NCBI GenBank assembly: GCA_947568835.1
Contig: OX387606.1
Span: 17,517,940 to 17,581,939, forward strand
Source of the DNA: Protonemura montana
Lineage: Eukaryota; Arthropoda; Insecta; Plecoptera; Nemouridae
Length of the DNA: 64,000 nt
Reading direction: 5' to 3'
How positions within the stretch are numbered: position 1 is the first letter of the stretch; every line of letters starts with the position of its first letter. Positions 49,612-62,920 of this stretch are shown piece by piece. The translations under genes and the position numbers were made by a program. The notes under the pieces are model-generated. The model searched no databases. It saw only the letters and a program-made list of their open reading frames with translations, and was not told the DNA's origin.

Positions 49612-52600
49612 CTAACACTCGTCAATGTGGTCCATAATGGCATACGATGGCTTTCGGGTCAATGTCGTACTTTGTTGGTCCGATTCGGGTAGTGAGTCAG
49701 GCGTTTTGAACGCCATCGAGTCCGGTTTTGGCAATTTTGATTGCACAGTCGTGTCTTCGGATACCCACTCACTCTCCGGGTCAGAGAAAATGTTTGAGTC
49801 GCCGTTTGTTAGATTATCTTCATCCCATGACCCGTCTGATAGGTCAAACTGACTGTTTTGGTCAAACTCGTCTGCAAAAAAGTTACAACTTTGGTCAACT
49901 TTGCCAGTAAATTTGCATTTTCAGCTGCTCAGATCCTTAAAATGATAAAGAACTGCAATTAAATAATTTAAATCCTGGTATCTTATATCAATTTTGATGT
50001 ATTACCTTCTCCAACAAGAGTGTGCTGAGAACGCCACATCGAGTCATTCAACGGGTCATTCCAATCTTGATCAAACTCCAGCTGGACGTTGTTCTCTTTC
50101 TCTTCTGGTGTCAGCATAGCACTCGAGTCAGTGTCGGTCACATCAAAGATCTCTGTAACCTTTACCTGCAAACACAAACATTAACTTGAATTGACTATAT
50201 TTGAAGAGCTCCTTCAATTCCTTGCAAGGAAATACCATTCGGTGTTTGCCTGGAGCTAATGTAATGAAGCCTTGAAGAATTGCAATACCAGAATAACTCA
50301 AAACACTCCCATGAAGGCTTTATAGAAATTTCAACGTTCTAAAATGTTCCCAGAACTTCACTATGTGGTAGTCATGGTCCAGACTTTCATATCTGCATTC
50401 TACATTGCAAAGATAGATAAATAATGTTTCTAAACATCTGCTCACAATGCTTTGCCGACCCATGAATTGGATCAGCCACCTGGGTCACACAGGGATTGGC
50501 GATCCTCTGTGCGCATTTCAGAGCAACTGATTCAATTCACAGACCAGCAAGGTGCCATGCTGATCGACTATTAGATCCTCTTTTAAAATAAATCCTTGCA
50601 TCCGTTCGCACCTTGTTGTTCTCGTCCATGTAGTAGAAAGCCATGATGGCCTCGTGTTGTGCAGTCACTTGCAGGATGTGCTCGAAGGTGTCGTCGCCGT
50701 CACCACGATTCAATGCTAGGCTAGAGCAGCGGCGTGAGAGAGTGCGTGGGTAGTTCCGCGCAGTCGTCTGGTCCAGACCCGACATCTCCCTGCAACACAC
50801 ATAATGGGTCAATACTTTTTGGGAAGTCTTTCGGCAAATGTTAGGGGGTTTTATTTCAAAGCATGTCAAAATGTAACCTTTTGCAGGTGATTTAGAACCT
50901 CTGTTAGCAGAAAAAAGACCTCCTAGGTACCAAAATATAAAATTAAAAAGTTATATATTTTTAAACTTCTTCCATTTCAAAATTATTTGTTTTAGACTCA
51001 CCTTTCATCAAGGTTCAACGTAAAGTTGAAATTCATCTGGCTCTTTCCTCTTTTGAGTGCCAATGGAATTTGGCTGATGGATTCAATATCATACTGGCCT
51101 AGAAGAGTAACAGAAAACTGTTAGATTCAAGTTTTTATAATTAAAGTAAAATAAAATTTTGATTTTAACACAAAATACTGTCGACTGCAAGGAAATATTT
51201 TGAAAATTGCATTATTTAATGCAATTTTCTTACCTCCGTATTCCGTGAAAGCAAGGTTACAGTTGATGTGTGCGCTGATCTGTTGACGCTTCATATTAAC
51301 GTTGTAAAGCACACGGGTCAGTTGGTCCATGAACACCTTGCTCACTTCCCAGACTCGGTTGCTAAGCTTCGGGGTAAGAGCCATACATCTGAAAGCAAAC
51401 AATTATCATTAGCTGCTGAACAGAAAGCCATAGGCAACTTTAAGAGAGTGCAAATGCACACTCTGCTGCTAGGCTTACCTCTTCTTTTGTTCAATGCCTA
51501 AAAACCGTAATCGAACATGCGAAAGGCAAAGGCCAGCTACTAACGGATGACTTCTCATTGTAGCTTCAATTTCATATGACTCCATCTTAGGACCAACTAC
51601 GCTAAAACATGCATCATGTCACCAACTAATTCTAACGAGCTTCAGACTATTCAGATTTGACAGATTCGGTCACTTGGAAATCAGACAACAATTGCTGTTG
51701 TGTTATGTCAATTAAGACTTAGTACGCAACTTTTCATGGCCGGGAAACAATTGCACCAAATATTTCAATATTGGTTTTAAAAATGTTGTGAATCAATGGT
51801 TGTCCGAGTCCCAAAGGCTATGTGACGTCGCAGATACTTACTTGGTAATTGTAGCGAATACGATATCAGCCGGTAGAGTGTAGGGGAGGCTGAGCACAGA
51901 GAGCAGTTTCATGCCTCGATGCTTAAAGATCCAGTTGACAAGACCCTTATTAGCCGTATCAATTGCATCTTGGAATATTGACAATACTGTGTCTGGTAGA
52001 TTGGCTACGAGAGCTTCCTATAGATTGCAAAGAGATATCTTTGATTAGAATTTGCTTTTAATTTCTCAAATTCACCAGATCTCTGTTGAGGGAATATTTT
52101 AAACACAACGAGGTAACTGAGTTAGATTGAAGTTAAACTCACTTGTCTATGTACTTTACATTCCACGCACTGAGGATCGTACTCGAAACTCTCGTCCAAT
52201 TTCTCGGAAACAGTAAACGTGGACTGCACAGCCAAACACCGAGTGCAGTTAAGAAGATTGTTTCGATGTAAAAATCTCAATGCATCGTCGAATCCTTGCT
52301 TGCACATCTTCGCCAGAATCTCTGGCTTGGGCGGGAAAAGAATCCTTGCGAATCGGTAGATGTTCTGTCTAGACAGTTCGATGCTAGTATTAGCCACGTT
52401 GACCTGAAAAAGAGTTTGTGTGTTCAAATTTGACCACTCTCATGGAAATACATTTTTAGAGATTCTTATTAAACCCACTTACATGGAAGAGTTGAGAGGA
52501 TAAGTCACGCGGACAGATATCGCTTTCGCCGCAGAAAGGGCTGACTGTAATGGTGTTCTCGTCGAGAGTTGGCAGATTGTCGCTGAATCCGCCATCCATG

Positions 52601-55600
52601 TATCGGACACCATGGAACTTGGGAGGTAGGAGTCCAGAGAATACTGGGATGAAAGCACTTGCCATCAATGCCTGGAACAATTAAAAATAAACATTTTTCT
52701 TGCAGTTGCTTATTAGAGTTTAGTGCATATTAGACACTTGCATTTTCAGGATATTTTATGCAGCATGGGTTGCTTGCTTTGTCAGCAATATCCAGGCCGA
52801 GTACAGCTAGTCAAGGAATCGAAGCTAGGTTAATTTGCTCACACAATTACTTAATAGAAAAGAATGAACAATGCCATTCTCCCAGCGCATTTGGTTTATT
52901 TTTCATCCAACCTCTTGACACATTCTTTTGATTAGGATTGCAAATGTTGCAAGTTTACCTGCAGCAGATCTTCTTTGCTGTTGAACTGAGAGACAATGAC
53001 GTTCTTTCCGTCGTAGACCCTCGTGAGAGAGATGTGCAACTTTCCATTCACTCGGAGGTGAGCATCTTCGGGCAGGAACTGAAATCAAATTAAATGTTTA
53101 GCACATTTTCTTGATTACAGTGTTGGGTTTGGCAGTTTGACAGGACGCTGGAAAGTCTCACCTTCTCGAGTCCTTCCAAGAGGATGTTTTGTATGTTGAA
53201 GGACGGGCTGAACGGGCCAAGGGTGCTTCGACGGGCCTCCGACACCACCCTCAGCACGTCACTGGTGATTTCACCTGAAAAATAAACGTAGTTTTAGTTT
53301 TAAGCTAGGGATTTTTTTTCTCCATATTATGCATTTAACTTTGGCCTGGTCAAGGTCCTCATTAACTGAGAAATGCCATGCTGCCATTATGTGCTGTTTA
53401 TCTGTTAATTAACCCCTATTTACAGAAGTTAATTAATAAATAATTACTCCCATCAAGGTCCTATCAAAGTGTCAAGTGCACTGGTACATAGTGTAACACA
53501 TAAAAGTGCATTCTACATTGATTAGATAATCCCAATTAAAAAAGATAACTTTGAGATAGGTACAGATGCAACTTGTCTTAGGTCAGGGAAATATTTTGGT
53601 AATTAAATCGTTATTTCGTTTAGTTTAATTAGTATTTTAATTGAATTTTTTGTGATTGATTGTAAACAATTCAGAAATATTTCCAACCCAAGGCAGTTGC
53701 AGTTTAGTTTAGACTTTAGAACGAAAGGTGGAATTTCATGTTTTGTCTGCTGTCATTTGCAAAAGATGACAGAAAAATACTGACCCATTTTGTTTTTATA
53801 GTTTTGCTCTCAATTAATGTCGAACAAGTTTTACCCGAGCCAGACGTTGTGTCCATACGAGCGCAGGAGACAAATACCTACGACGTCATGGCTGAGAGAT
53901 AACAACGTGGTCTATGTTAATTGACACAAGATTATCGCAGGATGAATAATATTTGGTGGTAACTCTAAAGTGAGCAGAATAAGATCTCGATAGTAGCCAA
54001 GCCAACAGTTTCATTCAGATGTTCTACTTCGAAGAATTATTAGATCTAATGAAAATGAAGTATTGCGCTATATCTTTGAAGAGGGAACGGAGATAAGAGG
54101 AATAGATTGGGGTGCCTATTGCCAATAATTGGGGGTGTCACATCCGTTGTAGATAGCTACGCCGAGTGAATCAGTTCTCACGCTTTCAAGGTTTGAACAT
54201 CGCAAACCATTGAGTCGCCCGAATTGACAGTTCAAAGTAAAATCGCTCGTTTCCAGATGTGGCTATGGCACGGGGGTCGGGGTCACCCCTGTGTATACGT
54301 CAACGTCAGAATGTGTGCACTTGTGCACGTCATCTTCGTTATTTTTTTACGTCAGAACAACTGCCGAATGTGTCGATTTGATATGAAATTATTTTCAGAT
54401 GAAGTTTGAACCTTAAAAAGTTATTATCCTTCTTTATTAAAAATTCGAGTGAATGCCCTGTTACATTGTTCTGATAGCTGGCCACCTATTGTTCACAGTC
54501 TTCCGTATGTTTTGGAATTCAATTGTCATGTTATATATATATCAAGGGTCAAAAAGTCGACCTCTACTTTTTCATGAGCGCTGAGAAAAATATCTTCGAT
54601 TCAAACCTATCGTCTAAATCTCGGTGAAAATGCTTTGTCAATCACTGATTCGTATTGACTCATCATCACCGTTATCCGAAAATACATCGATAGCATATTT
54701 ACACAACTTGAGCAACTGTTTAGATATTAATTTATACGAGCAATTAAATAGAAAATATCGGTTGTAGAGGGAACGTGTTGACATTTCTCACACTGCCGAT
54801 TAATGACCTCCCTCGTAGTCGATGACAAATGGAGAGTTGTGCGTTCAAACGAGGACGACAATGTATTGTTGAATACAAACACATTTTTCTCGGTTCATGC
54901 GTCAACAAAAGACTATTTCGTAAAAAACCAAACAAACAAGACAAATGTATCGAAAGATCTTTCTATTATTCAGTGCTGATTTCCGGTAGTGATCTTTGCG
55001 GACCAATTAAATTCAGCAATTACCAACGAAGCTGTGAGCACAGCAACACTTGTATCCATTCATTGACGTCAGCCATTTTAATCAGGTCAATAAAATGCTA
55101 AACGTCACTAGAAATTTGAAGAAAATAAGGCAATTTACGAGGCATCTTGACCCCACCGAGATAGAAAAGCGTATTGGTGAAATGTTGTTTATTTGGTCGG
55201 TCTGAATACACGCCAGTTATGTATCTTGCAGAAACTGCGCGGTGTGTCAAGAAAAAGTAGAAGGCTATCGACCCTTTGCAAAACATGTTTATTAACATGG
55301 AATCAAAATGTTTTCTGTCATGTTTAGTAGGAAAACAATGTGCACGTATAGTACCTGTGTTTCTGAGAATTCAGATACACTTGCAATCAAATACAATGTG
55401 ATAAGCAATTTCCATATTCATATTCATATTCATATTCTTTATTCCGTAACACTATACAATATAGTATGGAACATGTCAAAAAAGTATAAAATAGTAAGGT
55501 ATAAAATATATGTAAATCAAATATAAATTATAAATTTAGAGCTCAAGAAATTCTCTAATGGTATAAAATGGGTGATTAAGTATGACTTAACAATACTTTT

Positions 55601-58600
55601 AAAGTTATTTGAAGTTGGCCCCCTTGGCGTACATTCAGATGGTTTATTAAAAATTAAAGAACACATGTATTTAGGGTTTTTTTCGGAAAAACTAAGGTTC
55701 GTAGTAGGTAAAAATATTTTATTTTCTGATCGTGTAAAGTAGTTGTGTCTTTGTGAGACTAGAGGGAAAAGAACTCGATTGTTATTTACAAAGAGAGCTG
55801 CATCATGTTAGGACACTTCGGACCATCACCGCATGGTTTGGCATTGGGTTATTTTGGATGAGAAAATTAAATATATATATATTGGATTTTATTTTCATGT
55901 GATGCAAGTTCCTGAAATTTAAATTTGGAAACATACCAATTTCAACAATGAACTGAAACTATGATACAATTCACACAAAGTAAGAGAAATAGTAAGTATT
56001 ATTTGCAAATTAAATATAAATTGCATTAGAAAGGCTAAGGAGTGAAAAACACTCTATAATATAATGATTTTTACAAATGGTTTAGCCATAAGAATGCACT
56101 ATTACGTTATTACAGGCAAGAGTCATTTGGCTCTTGATCTGAGACAGTCGAAAATAAACCAACTCAGCACACCGACAGTACCGTAACATCGTATGACCAC
56201 GCTCGTGCTCTTTTCATTGGTCCATTCCCGAGTGGCCACATTCCGGGAGACCCTTTCAGGTGTGAGACCCTTAGAGGTACGAAAAATTGCGCGTTGCGGC
56301 CCACGGCCACTAATCCGTCGAGGCCCTCAACTTCGCTTTTTTGCTAAGGTATCTTTTAAATTACTACAATTAGCACGAACTTGGAACTAAGAACGCATTT
56401 TTAAAGTTGCCGAAGCAGAAATAATTGCGCATTTGCTATATAGTATCATCTATCGCAGACCTTACTCGATGTTTTAATGGTAATTACGGTAATCCCTTTG
56501 CAAGGCTAACATAATCCCGCAGAGCACGTGTACTGCCCCACGTGGTTGTTTCAGCCGAAGCTAGTAACGCATCGCGCCACTCACTACACGCACTTTTGAC
56601 CTACTTTTGCAATGAATGAATGAATGCAGGCAATTTACGTTCGTTTATGCAGTCAATTGCCGCCACCGGCATTCCGACCTTAATTTCTGCCCACAATACA
56701 ACACCTATTCTTGCTCTTGAATTCAATTGCGGTAAAGATGCCAACGATATGACCAAACGATAAGATATGCAAGTGGATTTTGAGCTATTCCCTAATAGAT
56801 TGTTCTCGAATCTTTCTTAGATCTTTAACTTTTGTAATGATCTGTAACAATTTTCAAGTGCGAAACAATCGAGTGTCGCGCTGTGATCTTTGCTTTGTTC
56901 TCAAATCGGTTAACTCTGCCAATGACTGATAGGTATTGTGAAAGATGACGCACAATAACAAACATGTAATGTACTAACCAAGGGGCAAGTCGCACAAAAT
57001 TGATGCAGCTGCGATGGCGCCGAACGACGCACCCGATATTTTCTCGAGCAGTATATGAGGTGCGTATTTTTTGAAACAAACTGCCACACCCACGTGGTAG
57101 ATGCCCAAAAAACCGCAGCCCGCGAATGACAAGTTCATCATTGTTATGCAATTGTTGTCTGCAAGGTTATTGTGATTTGTATTTACGCAGCAAATGGCAA
57201 TGTTTTTTTTAAACGTCTGTTATAATCACGTTCGCACAAACGCACTAGAAATTGTCCACACAACGAGTTTGTTTTTATTTAAAATTTTGTTGAAAACTTA
57301 ACAATTCACACCGTCTTTTGTTACCAACCACTCTCTAGGGGCACCAACTAGATACTGCTATGTGATTATGACAAGAGGCACTAATATAGGTGGTGTGGTC
57401 ACATAAGCCCCTCCCCCGATGTCGTCACTTTGAGCTTGAGATAAACAAAACGCAAAGTGGCAAATTCAAATGCAGTTAAGCGCATTTTCTGAAATAGTTA
57501 TCGGAGATGAGATAAGATCGAGTGTAGATACAAGATTCGATAAATGGTTGATTTGAATTCGATACTCTGAATTCTATGTGAAATGTAAGGCGATAGCGAT
57601 CTTATCACTTGTAAAGTATTTATTAAATTATATTTAAGATATTAATCAACAATTCATAGAATATGACAATTTATAAAAATCATCGTACATCCATATTTTA
57701 ATTGGACATGGTAGAACTGGTAGAGATTTCTGATGTTGAAGAGTAGGTATATCTATCTATCCTGACCAAAATAGCTGCTTTTTTAGCCAAATTGAGATAA
57801 AAGTGAAAACTCGAAAGTGATTCATTCATGTTTACTCCCACAAAATCCAAGAGCCAGGGGGGAAGTTAAAATTTCCCTTCCCGTCTACCCACGCCAGCGC
57901 CCGTGGAAAATGCCTGTAGAAAATGGTTAAAAACGGTAATTTTTCCACCGAGGCTTCGACTGTGATCTCTGGACAAAAAAAAAACCTCGGTGTATTTTAT
58001 TGGATAATCAGTCGGTGAATATGCATTTATTTCTATCGTTATTTTTTAAAACAAAAACATCTTATAAAGGAGATAATCGGCGTAATCATCTTGTGTGTAT
58101 ACTTTTCAAATTGCCATACAGTAACCCCTATCCACTCTTTACAAGATTAAATCGTTATCGCCGATGGGTTATCAGGGGTTACAATCACAGAGTTAATCCG
58201 CAGATATTCTACAAATAAAATGACAGTGAAAATCAGCGCTTTGAGCCAAGATAGAATGCCATTCATATTCCACACCGAATTCTGACGAATCCAGGGTACA
58301 TTATTTTTTTAGCCCCTGTATCTAAGATCGTTGAAATGGATATAAAAACTATTATTTCAAGCCATTTCCTTATGAAAACGTAAAGACCCAGAGGCATAGG
58401 GTTTCACAGATACAGGGCGTGGAGATTTTGTTTTCATTGTGACCTAGTTTTGGGCTTGAGGGCCATGTACCACTCCATTGACGCGTACTTACCGAATGGC
58501 ACCTGACACAAAAGGCAGCTAGCGGCCATGGCTCCTGCCGAAGCCCCAGAAGTCTTATTGAGCAACAGGCTGGGCGCATATTCTTTGAAAGCAGAAGCCA

Positions 58601-58652
58601 CTCCGACATGGTAGATACCCAAAAATCCGCACCCAGCGAACGATAAGTTCAT
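49612..58652 (-). CDS. bmm: Adipose triglyceride lipase (PNPLA2-type patatin lipase; insect brummer), complete, 11 exons with a duplicated first exon
   Basis: Hydrolyses triacylglycerol at the lipid-droplet surface. Exons in transcript order: 58493-58652 (first exon a), 53162-53274, 52959-53078, 52483-52671, 52143-52403, 51842-52017, 51234-51388, 51002-51098, 50612-50789, 50006-50165 and 49612-49871. Joined length is 1,869 nt, 622 residues; human ATGL is about 504. The patatin domain opens with [17 protein letters not shown] (oxyanion loop, about 2-18) and GASAG with nucleophile Ser38. The catalytic Asp157 lies in [12 protein letters not shown], followed by [14 protein letters not shown] and [17 protein letters not shown] later part, [13 protein letters not shown], matches the ATGL lipid-droplet region. 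The last two exons (about 138 residues) form an Asp/Glu/Ser-rich tail absent from my recollection of human ATGL. A second first exon at 56979-57141 could replace exon 1a. Intron 1 is about 5.2 kb from exon 1a and 3.7 kb from 1b. Confidence 0.92.
55407..55790 (-). pseudogene. LINE 3' remnant with (AATATG)n end in ATGL intron 1
   Basis: Minus-strand frame from about 55747 to 55517 reads [49 protein letters not shown] and PLENFLSS. It matches the layout of a LINE reverse-transcriptase C-terminus. The 3' side ends in (AATATG)n, seen on the plus strand as CATATT repeats at 55413-55437. It is 5'-truncated and diverged from the other two remnants. Confidence 0.6.
56979..57141 (-). CDS. bmm: Alternative first coding exon (1b) of the ATGL/brummer gene
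   Basis: A 54-codon exon starting with two Met codons (57141) and ending in phase 1 before GTTAGT, exactly the phase of exon 1a. It encodes [19 protein letters not shown], then [17 protein letters not shown] and ends CDLPL. By eye, 38 of 53 positions are identical to exon 1a. The oxyanion loop GCGFLG is intact. The nucleophile elbow is GASFG rather than GASAG, with the Ser kept (Ser39). Spliced to exon 2 at 53274 it gives a 623-residue lipase. Without splicing it hits a stop two codons later, so it makes sense only as an exon. No further patatin exon lies between it and 58493, so this is an exon duplication with its own start rather than a second gene. Confidence 0.85.
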
Positions 58653-61600
58653 TATTTCGACTGGCGAAACCTTGAAGAGGGCGATAAGACAGAGATAAGA
58701 TCAACAATTTCAACCGTTATCTCTGTGTAGATGCGCGATCTTGCGCAAATGTAGCACGGATTTTTAATTTCGATATCAAAACGCCTGTTTTGTTTAACCT
58801 ATACGTAGCACATGGGTTAACTGCAAAGACGTAATACGATACCACTCTCGTACGCTAGTACAATGCGGGTTGTGTAAGACTAAGAACAGTGTGATGCCGA
58901 GTTGAACTTGAAAATGAATTCCCTATTACTGTGATCGAATGATTACGGGTTCGATTGGTTTCTGTATAATGAGATGTTGTGTATAGCTCCGCCTACTCAC
59001 TCATATGATTTTATATTCCAGCTTTCAGCACTAAATAACAAACAAGTATTTTTTTATTAATAATTAATATACATCGTTTGCGTATCGCGATGGGATTGTT
59101 TTCGATTAATTCCAGCACTTAATAGTGTTTGTGAAGGATCAGCTTCTCATTCTTCGAATGTTTATTTTCCATTGTTTGCAATCATTAAAAATTGCTTCGG
59201 TTTTTGATAGTTTTAGCTCTGAAGGAGCTGAAATTGAAAAAGGGCGACATTCAATCACAGAAACTAACGGCGAAGGCCGACAATGATATGAAATTTTGTT
59301 CTAAACATTTCTGGTTGTCTGTTACTTACTTTGTTTCAGCTGTCGGTCGTTATTGCTATTGTCGTTGCTTCAACTGCTCGAAACACGTGTACTTCTTGTA
59401 GTCAGGTCGATAAACTTAACAATTATTGGACATTGTCTCGATTTGAGATAATAGTGATATTCAAAAGACCCATTTAATAGAAAAAAAAATCCGATACTGA
59501 AAGTCTAGCTGCTCGTGTCAAAGTACACAATATCTCAGAACTTGGTGTGAACTCATTGCTCTGTAAAGAAATGATTCGGCATGAGTAATATCATAATATG
59601 TGCTTATCGATCAAATTTTTATTCCGTGCCAATTGATTATCTTTGGGCCTGGGTCCCGCAGTCCAAGCAAGTGAGAGCTTTTTTCTGACTCCTACGCCTA
59701 CTGAGGCAGGTGTCGTCTTTTAATAGATTCTCTTTATTCTTTATCAACTTATGTTATGGGGATTTCCTACCTTAAGACACAATTCTTAAATTGCCATATA
59801 AAACTCTGCGACATACAAAAATAAAAAATAGGAATGATGCGTATGGGTATGCGTATTCATAACAGCCTCCGAAACAATCTTAACAGTTGTATTAACTTAA
59901 CTTGTATTGCTTCAGCTACCGGACAATGTCTTCATGCCTAAGCTGAATAACCGTAATAAATAAAAATAAATAAATAAATAAAATAAAATGCTTTTGGAGC
60001 AATGTTATGTAGTTTTAAACGTTCACAGAAAATACCAAACCCTCTATGTCACTTTGAAATGGCATATTCCCTCACGGGCAGGGTGGTAATCTGTCATAAA
60101 ACCTGTGATAAAACTATAAAATCTGTGCGAATAAATAATTGTTGTTAGTGCCATCGCGGTTTGGCACGGCCATCTAAACTTCTAGTGGGCGATTTCACCA
60201 GCACCATTGCAACGGCGATTGGGTATGGGAAAAGCCGGCGCAGTAACTTCCTTCAGGAAATTAATTTTGAAAAAAAAAAACACATTTTTACACGCGAAGA
60301 ACAAGAAACGTAGTGTTGAGCACTGGACTTAATTTGAAAGTGACTTTATTTGGTGACATAGAAGTGGGAAAAAATATGTATGGGGCTACTTATACACTGA
60401 CCCAAAAACACGGTTTAAAAGTTAAGCCCTCACCTTTCCGTACTCAAATGTTATACGACAGGCAGAAAAAAAATAGTGGCGGCTGAGAAATACATGTCAT
60501 CGCCCATTCAAATTAAATCCTTTATTTGGCGTTAGTGAAATCGGCCATAAAAACACCTAGAGCTTATCCCAAACCTTCAAATAAGTCGTCGGATGGTGCC
60601 CGTTTATGTCAATATTCAATACAATATCTGACGGAATGTATAATTGGTTTCTTAAAAAGTTAATTCACACATTGAGTACACAGCTAAGTGCTAACGCCTA
60701 TAGCTGAAAAGAATTGCGTACAAAATCAATGTGATAAAATTCCCATGACAAATGTCTATACAGCTGCGTAGAATTTCCCCGGCAATTTGATAAGCATTTT
60801 TATGCTCATTTGATATGCATTTTTATATCTAACCTACCATACTATCAGTGCTAAATTATATATACTTTGCATTCATTACACCTATATTTTACTTGCTAAG
60901 TTCGTAGCTGTAATCACGCCTAATTATACAATGGATAACGCGCAAATATTATTGTGTGTACAACAGTTTTTATCTGGTACAAATCCTTCAACTGTTCAAT
61001 TTGTTTTGATAAATAATTTGTTATTGTGCACAGTTATCAAACACGACACGTGCAGAAAGATTATTGAAAAGTAGAAGCTGTCGTTTGTAAGGGAAACGCC
61101 GACACGGTTTTCCGACTACTATTAAATTGTTATCACGATTGCTTCAATGATTAGGTGTACCTACGCAAACAATTCTGTATTGCATTACATAAAATTGGTT
61201 ACTTCAAAACGAACAATTTTTTTAGAACATCGTATTTTAGTATTTCTGCTCGGGGTGGAATATTCGGGAAGTCCACAAGCATTTCCTCAACTTCTTGTGG
61301 TGCGAAAGAAATCACTTATGTCACAAGTCCATGTTATTATATATTTTTTAAGCTATGGCCGTCGTAGAGACGGTAGGTACAAAATAAAGACTGAAAATGG
61401 ACGCAGGTTGGGCCAGTTTTTCAATGTCTGGCTAATGTTTTTCAACTACTAACTACCAGTTACAGACTCATCTGCCTGGTCAGAATCAGATACTTATAAG
61501 TATCTTCATATTTTCATCTTTGCTTCCGGTTCTTGACACTGTCAAAGTGGCCCCGAGATAATTAATCTAAATTGACTGCAGTGAAATTTGCTAGTTAGTA

Positions 61601-62887
61601 CTGACGCTCATTGCTATCAAAATAAAATGACAAGTGTAATGTGGAACGAAAAATAACAGCTAAAAAAATATTTGTATTATCTCAATACTGATCACTGTAC
61701 TCGAACCCCAATCATTTGCAATCAACCTTGGCCTTCTGATGTAACATTGACTTTGAACTAGATTGAGTGCCAATTATGTATACCTACTCATTTAATAATT
61801 AACAGATTGGAAGAAGTCATTGCATTGTAATAAATATGGTCGTTACTGTTATCATACATTGCAAATGAAGTAGAGAATCATGTAGGTAGTTAGTTGAGTG
61901 AGTTGAATGACTCATTCACTATCATCGATCATAGTCTATTGGTTATTTTTAATTGGTTTGCTAATATTTGCTTCTTCCTTTGTCGAATTATGGGTAGGGC
62001 TGGTTGATATTGCATATGAATGATTCAGTTATACTTACCCAGGAAAATATCACATTATTTTGTGATTAAAACTTGAAAAAAAAATAAAAGAAAAAAAAAA
62101 ATGAAGCTGTGCAACTGGTTGCCCTTGGCCTTCATGTAAAAGTAGAAATTGATTGGAGACATGAACTGTCATAACCCATAAAAAGAGTTGACAGCACAAT
62201 TATTTAGAGCGTTAGGTAATAGTTTTAAAAATTCCCCTTACAATGAGCCATAATGCACCGATAAAAGAAGACCCAATTTGAAGCCTCACTGAAGGATGTT
62301 CTGACGTCAAAGATATCAATAGCAAAAAATCAATTCAGTTTCCCAATCGTGATAGCATTTGCTTGCATGGTCGATAAGTTTTGCCACAACAGAATTACGC
62401 ACTTCTCGTTTCTTTAAGTCTGCAACAAAGATGTGTCCTCCGACTATGACGTTAACCCACAGACCCAATTTGATAAGATATGTATCAAAAATTCATTGGA
62501 AGCTAAAAAGATTTGAGAATCTAACGGATATTTTATCTACGTTACAATGTCTGTTGATCTATAAATAATACGTTTGCTTGTTTTGCTATTTCAGGGCTAT
62601 GTATTACGCACATAGAATATTATATTAAGCCGTGCCGGTCTCGCTTGATTCCTTCTGTGATTTTTCGGTCTTATCAAGTGAATCTCTGATATAAAGCTGT
62701 TAGTTTTACGATCACATTATTGAAGGTCAAATCATTATCGGCAACTACTCCAGCACTTTTTTATTAAAATACAAAACAAAGCGTTGCAATTTTATTCAAA
62801 AGTACCTACATGCATAGAATTACGTAACTACCTTCTAGCTGAAACCATGAAATAATTGAATAAGTAGACATATAGTAAAAAAATGTA
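58653..62887. other. Upstream region of the ATGL/brummer gene
   Basis: Should contain the promoter for first exon a of the lipase. AT-rich with an old (AAAT)n tail near 59.95 kb. The 101-codon frame at 61147-61452 shows no recognisable domain. Confidence 0.5.
59930..59992 (+). repeat. (AAAT)n tail
   Basis: AATAAATAAAAATAAATAAA and similar units, probably the A-rich end of an old retroposon lying to its left. No coding remnant was recognised. Confidence 0.4.
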
Positions 62888-62893
62888 TTTATT
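62888..62893 (-). terminator. Polyadenylation signal of the FASTK-family gene
   Basis: AATAAA on the minus strand 28 nt past the stop codon, implying a very short 3'UTR. Another AATAAA-like site lies further on, near 62,790. Confidence 0.5.
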
Positions 62894-62920
62894 TCCGACT
62901 ACTTACAATTCTAACAATCA

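Noticed and set aside
56825-57151. 108-codon minus-strand frame overlapping lipase exon 1b
   Set aside because: Out of frame with the patatin sequence; the real exon is in another frame and shorter.
61147-61452. 101-codon open frame upstream of the lipase
   Set aside because: Mixed composition with no domain, no splice context and no conserved motif.
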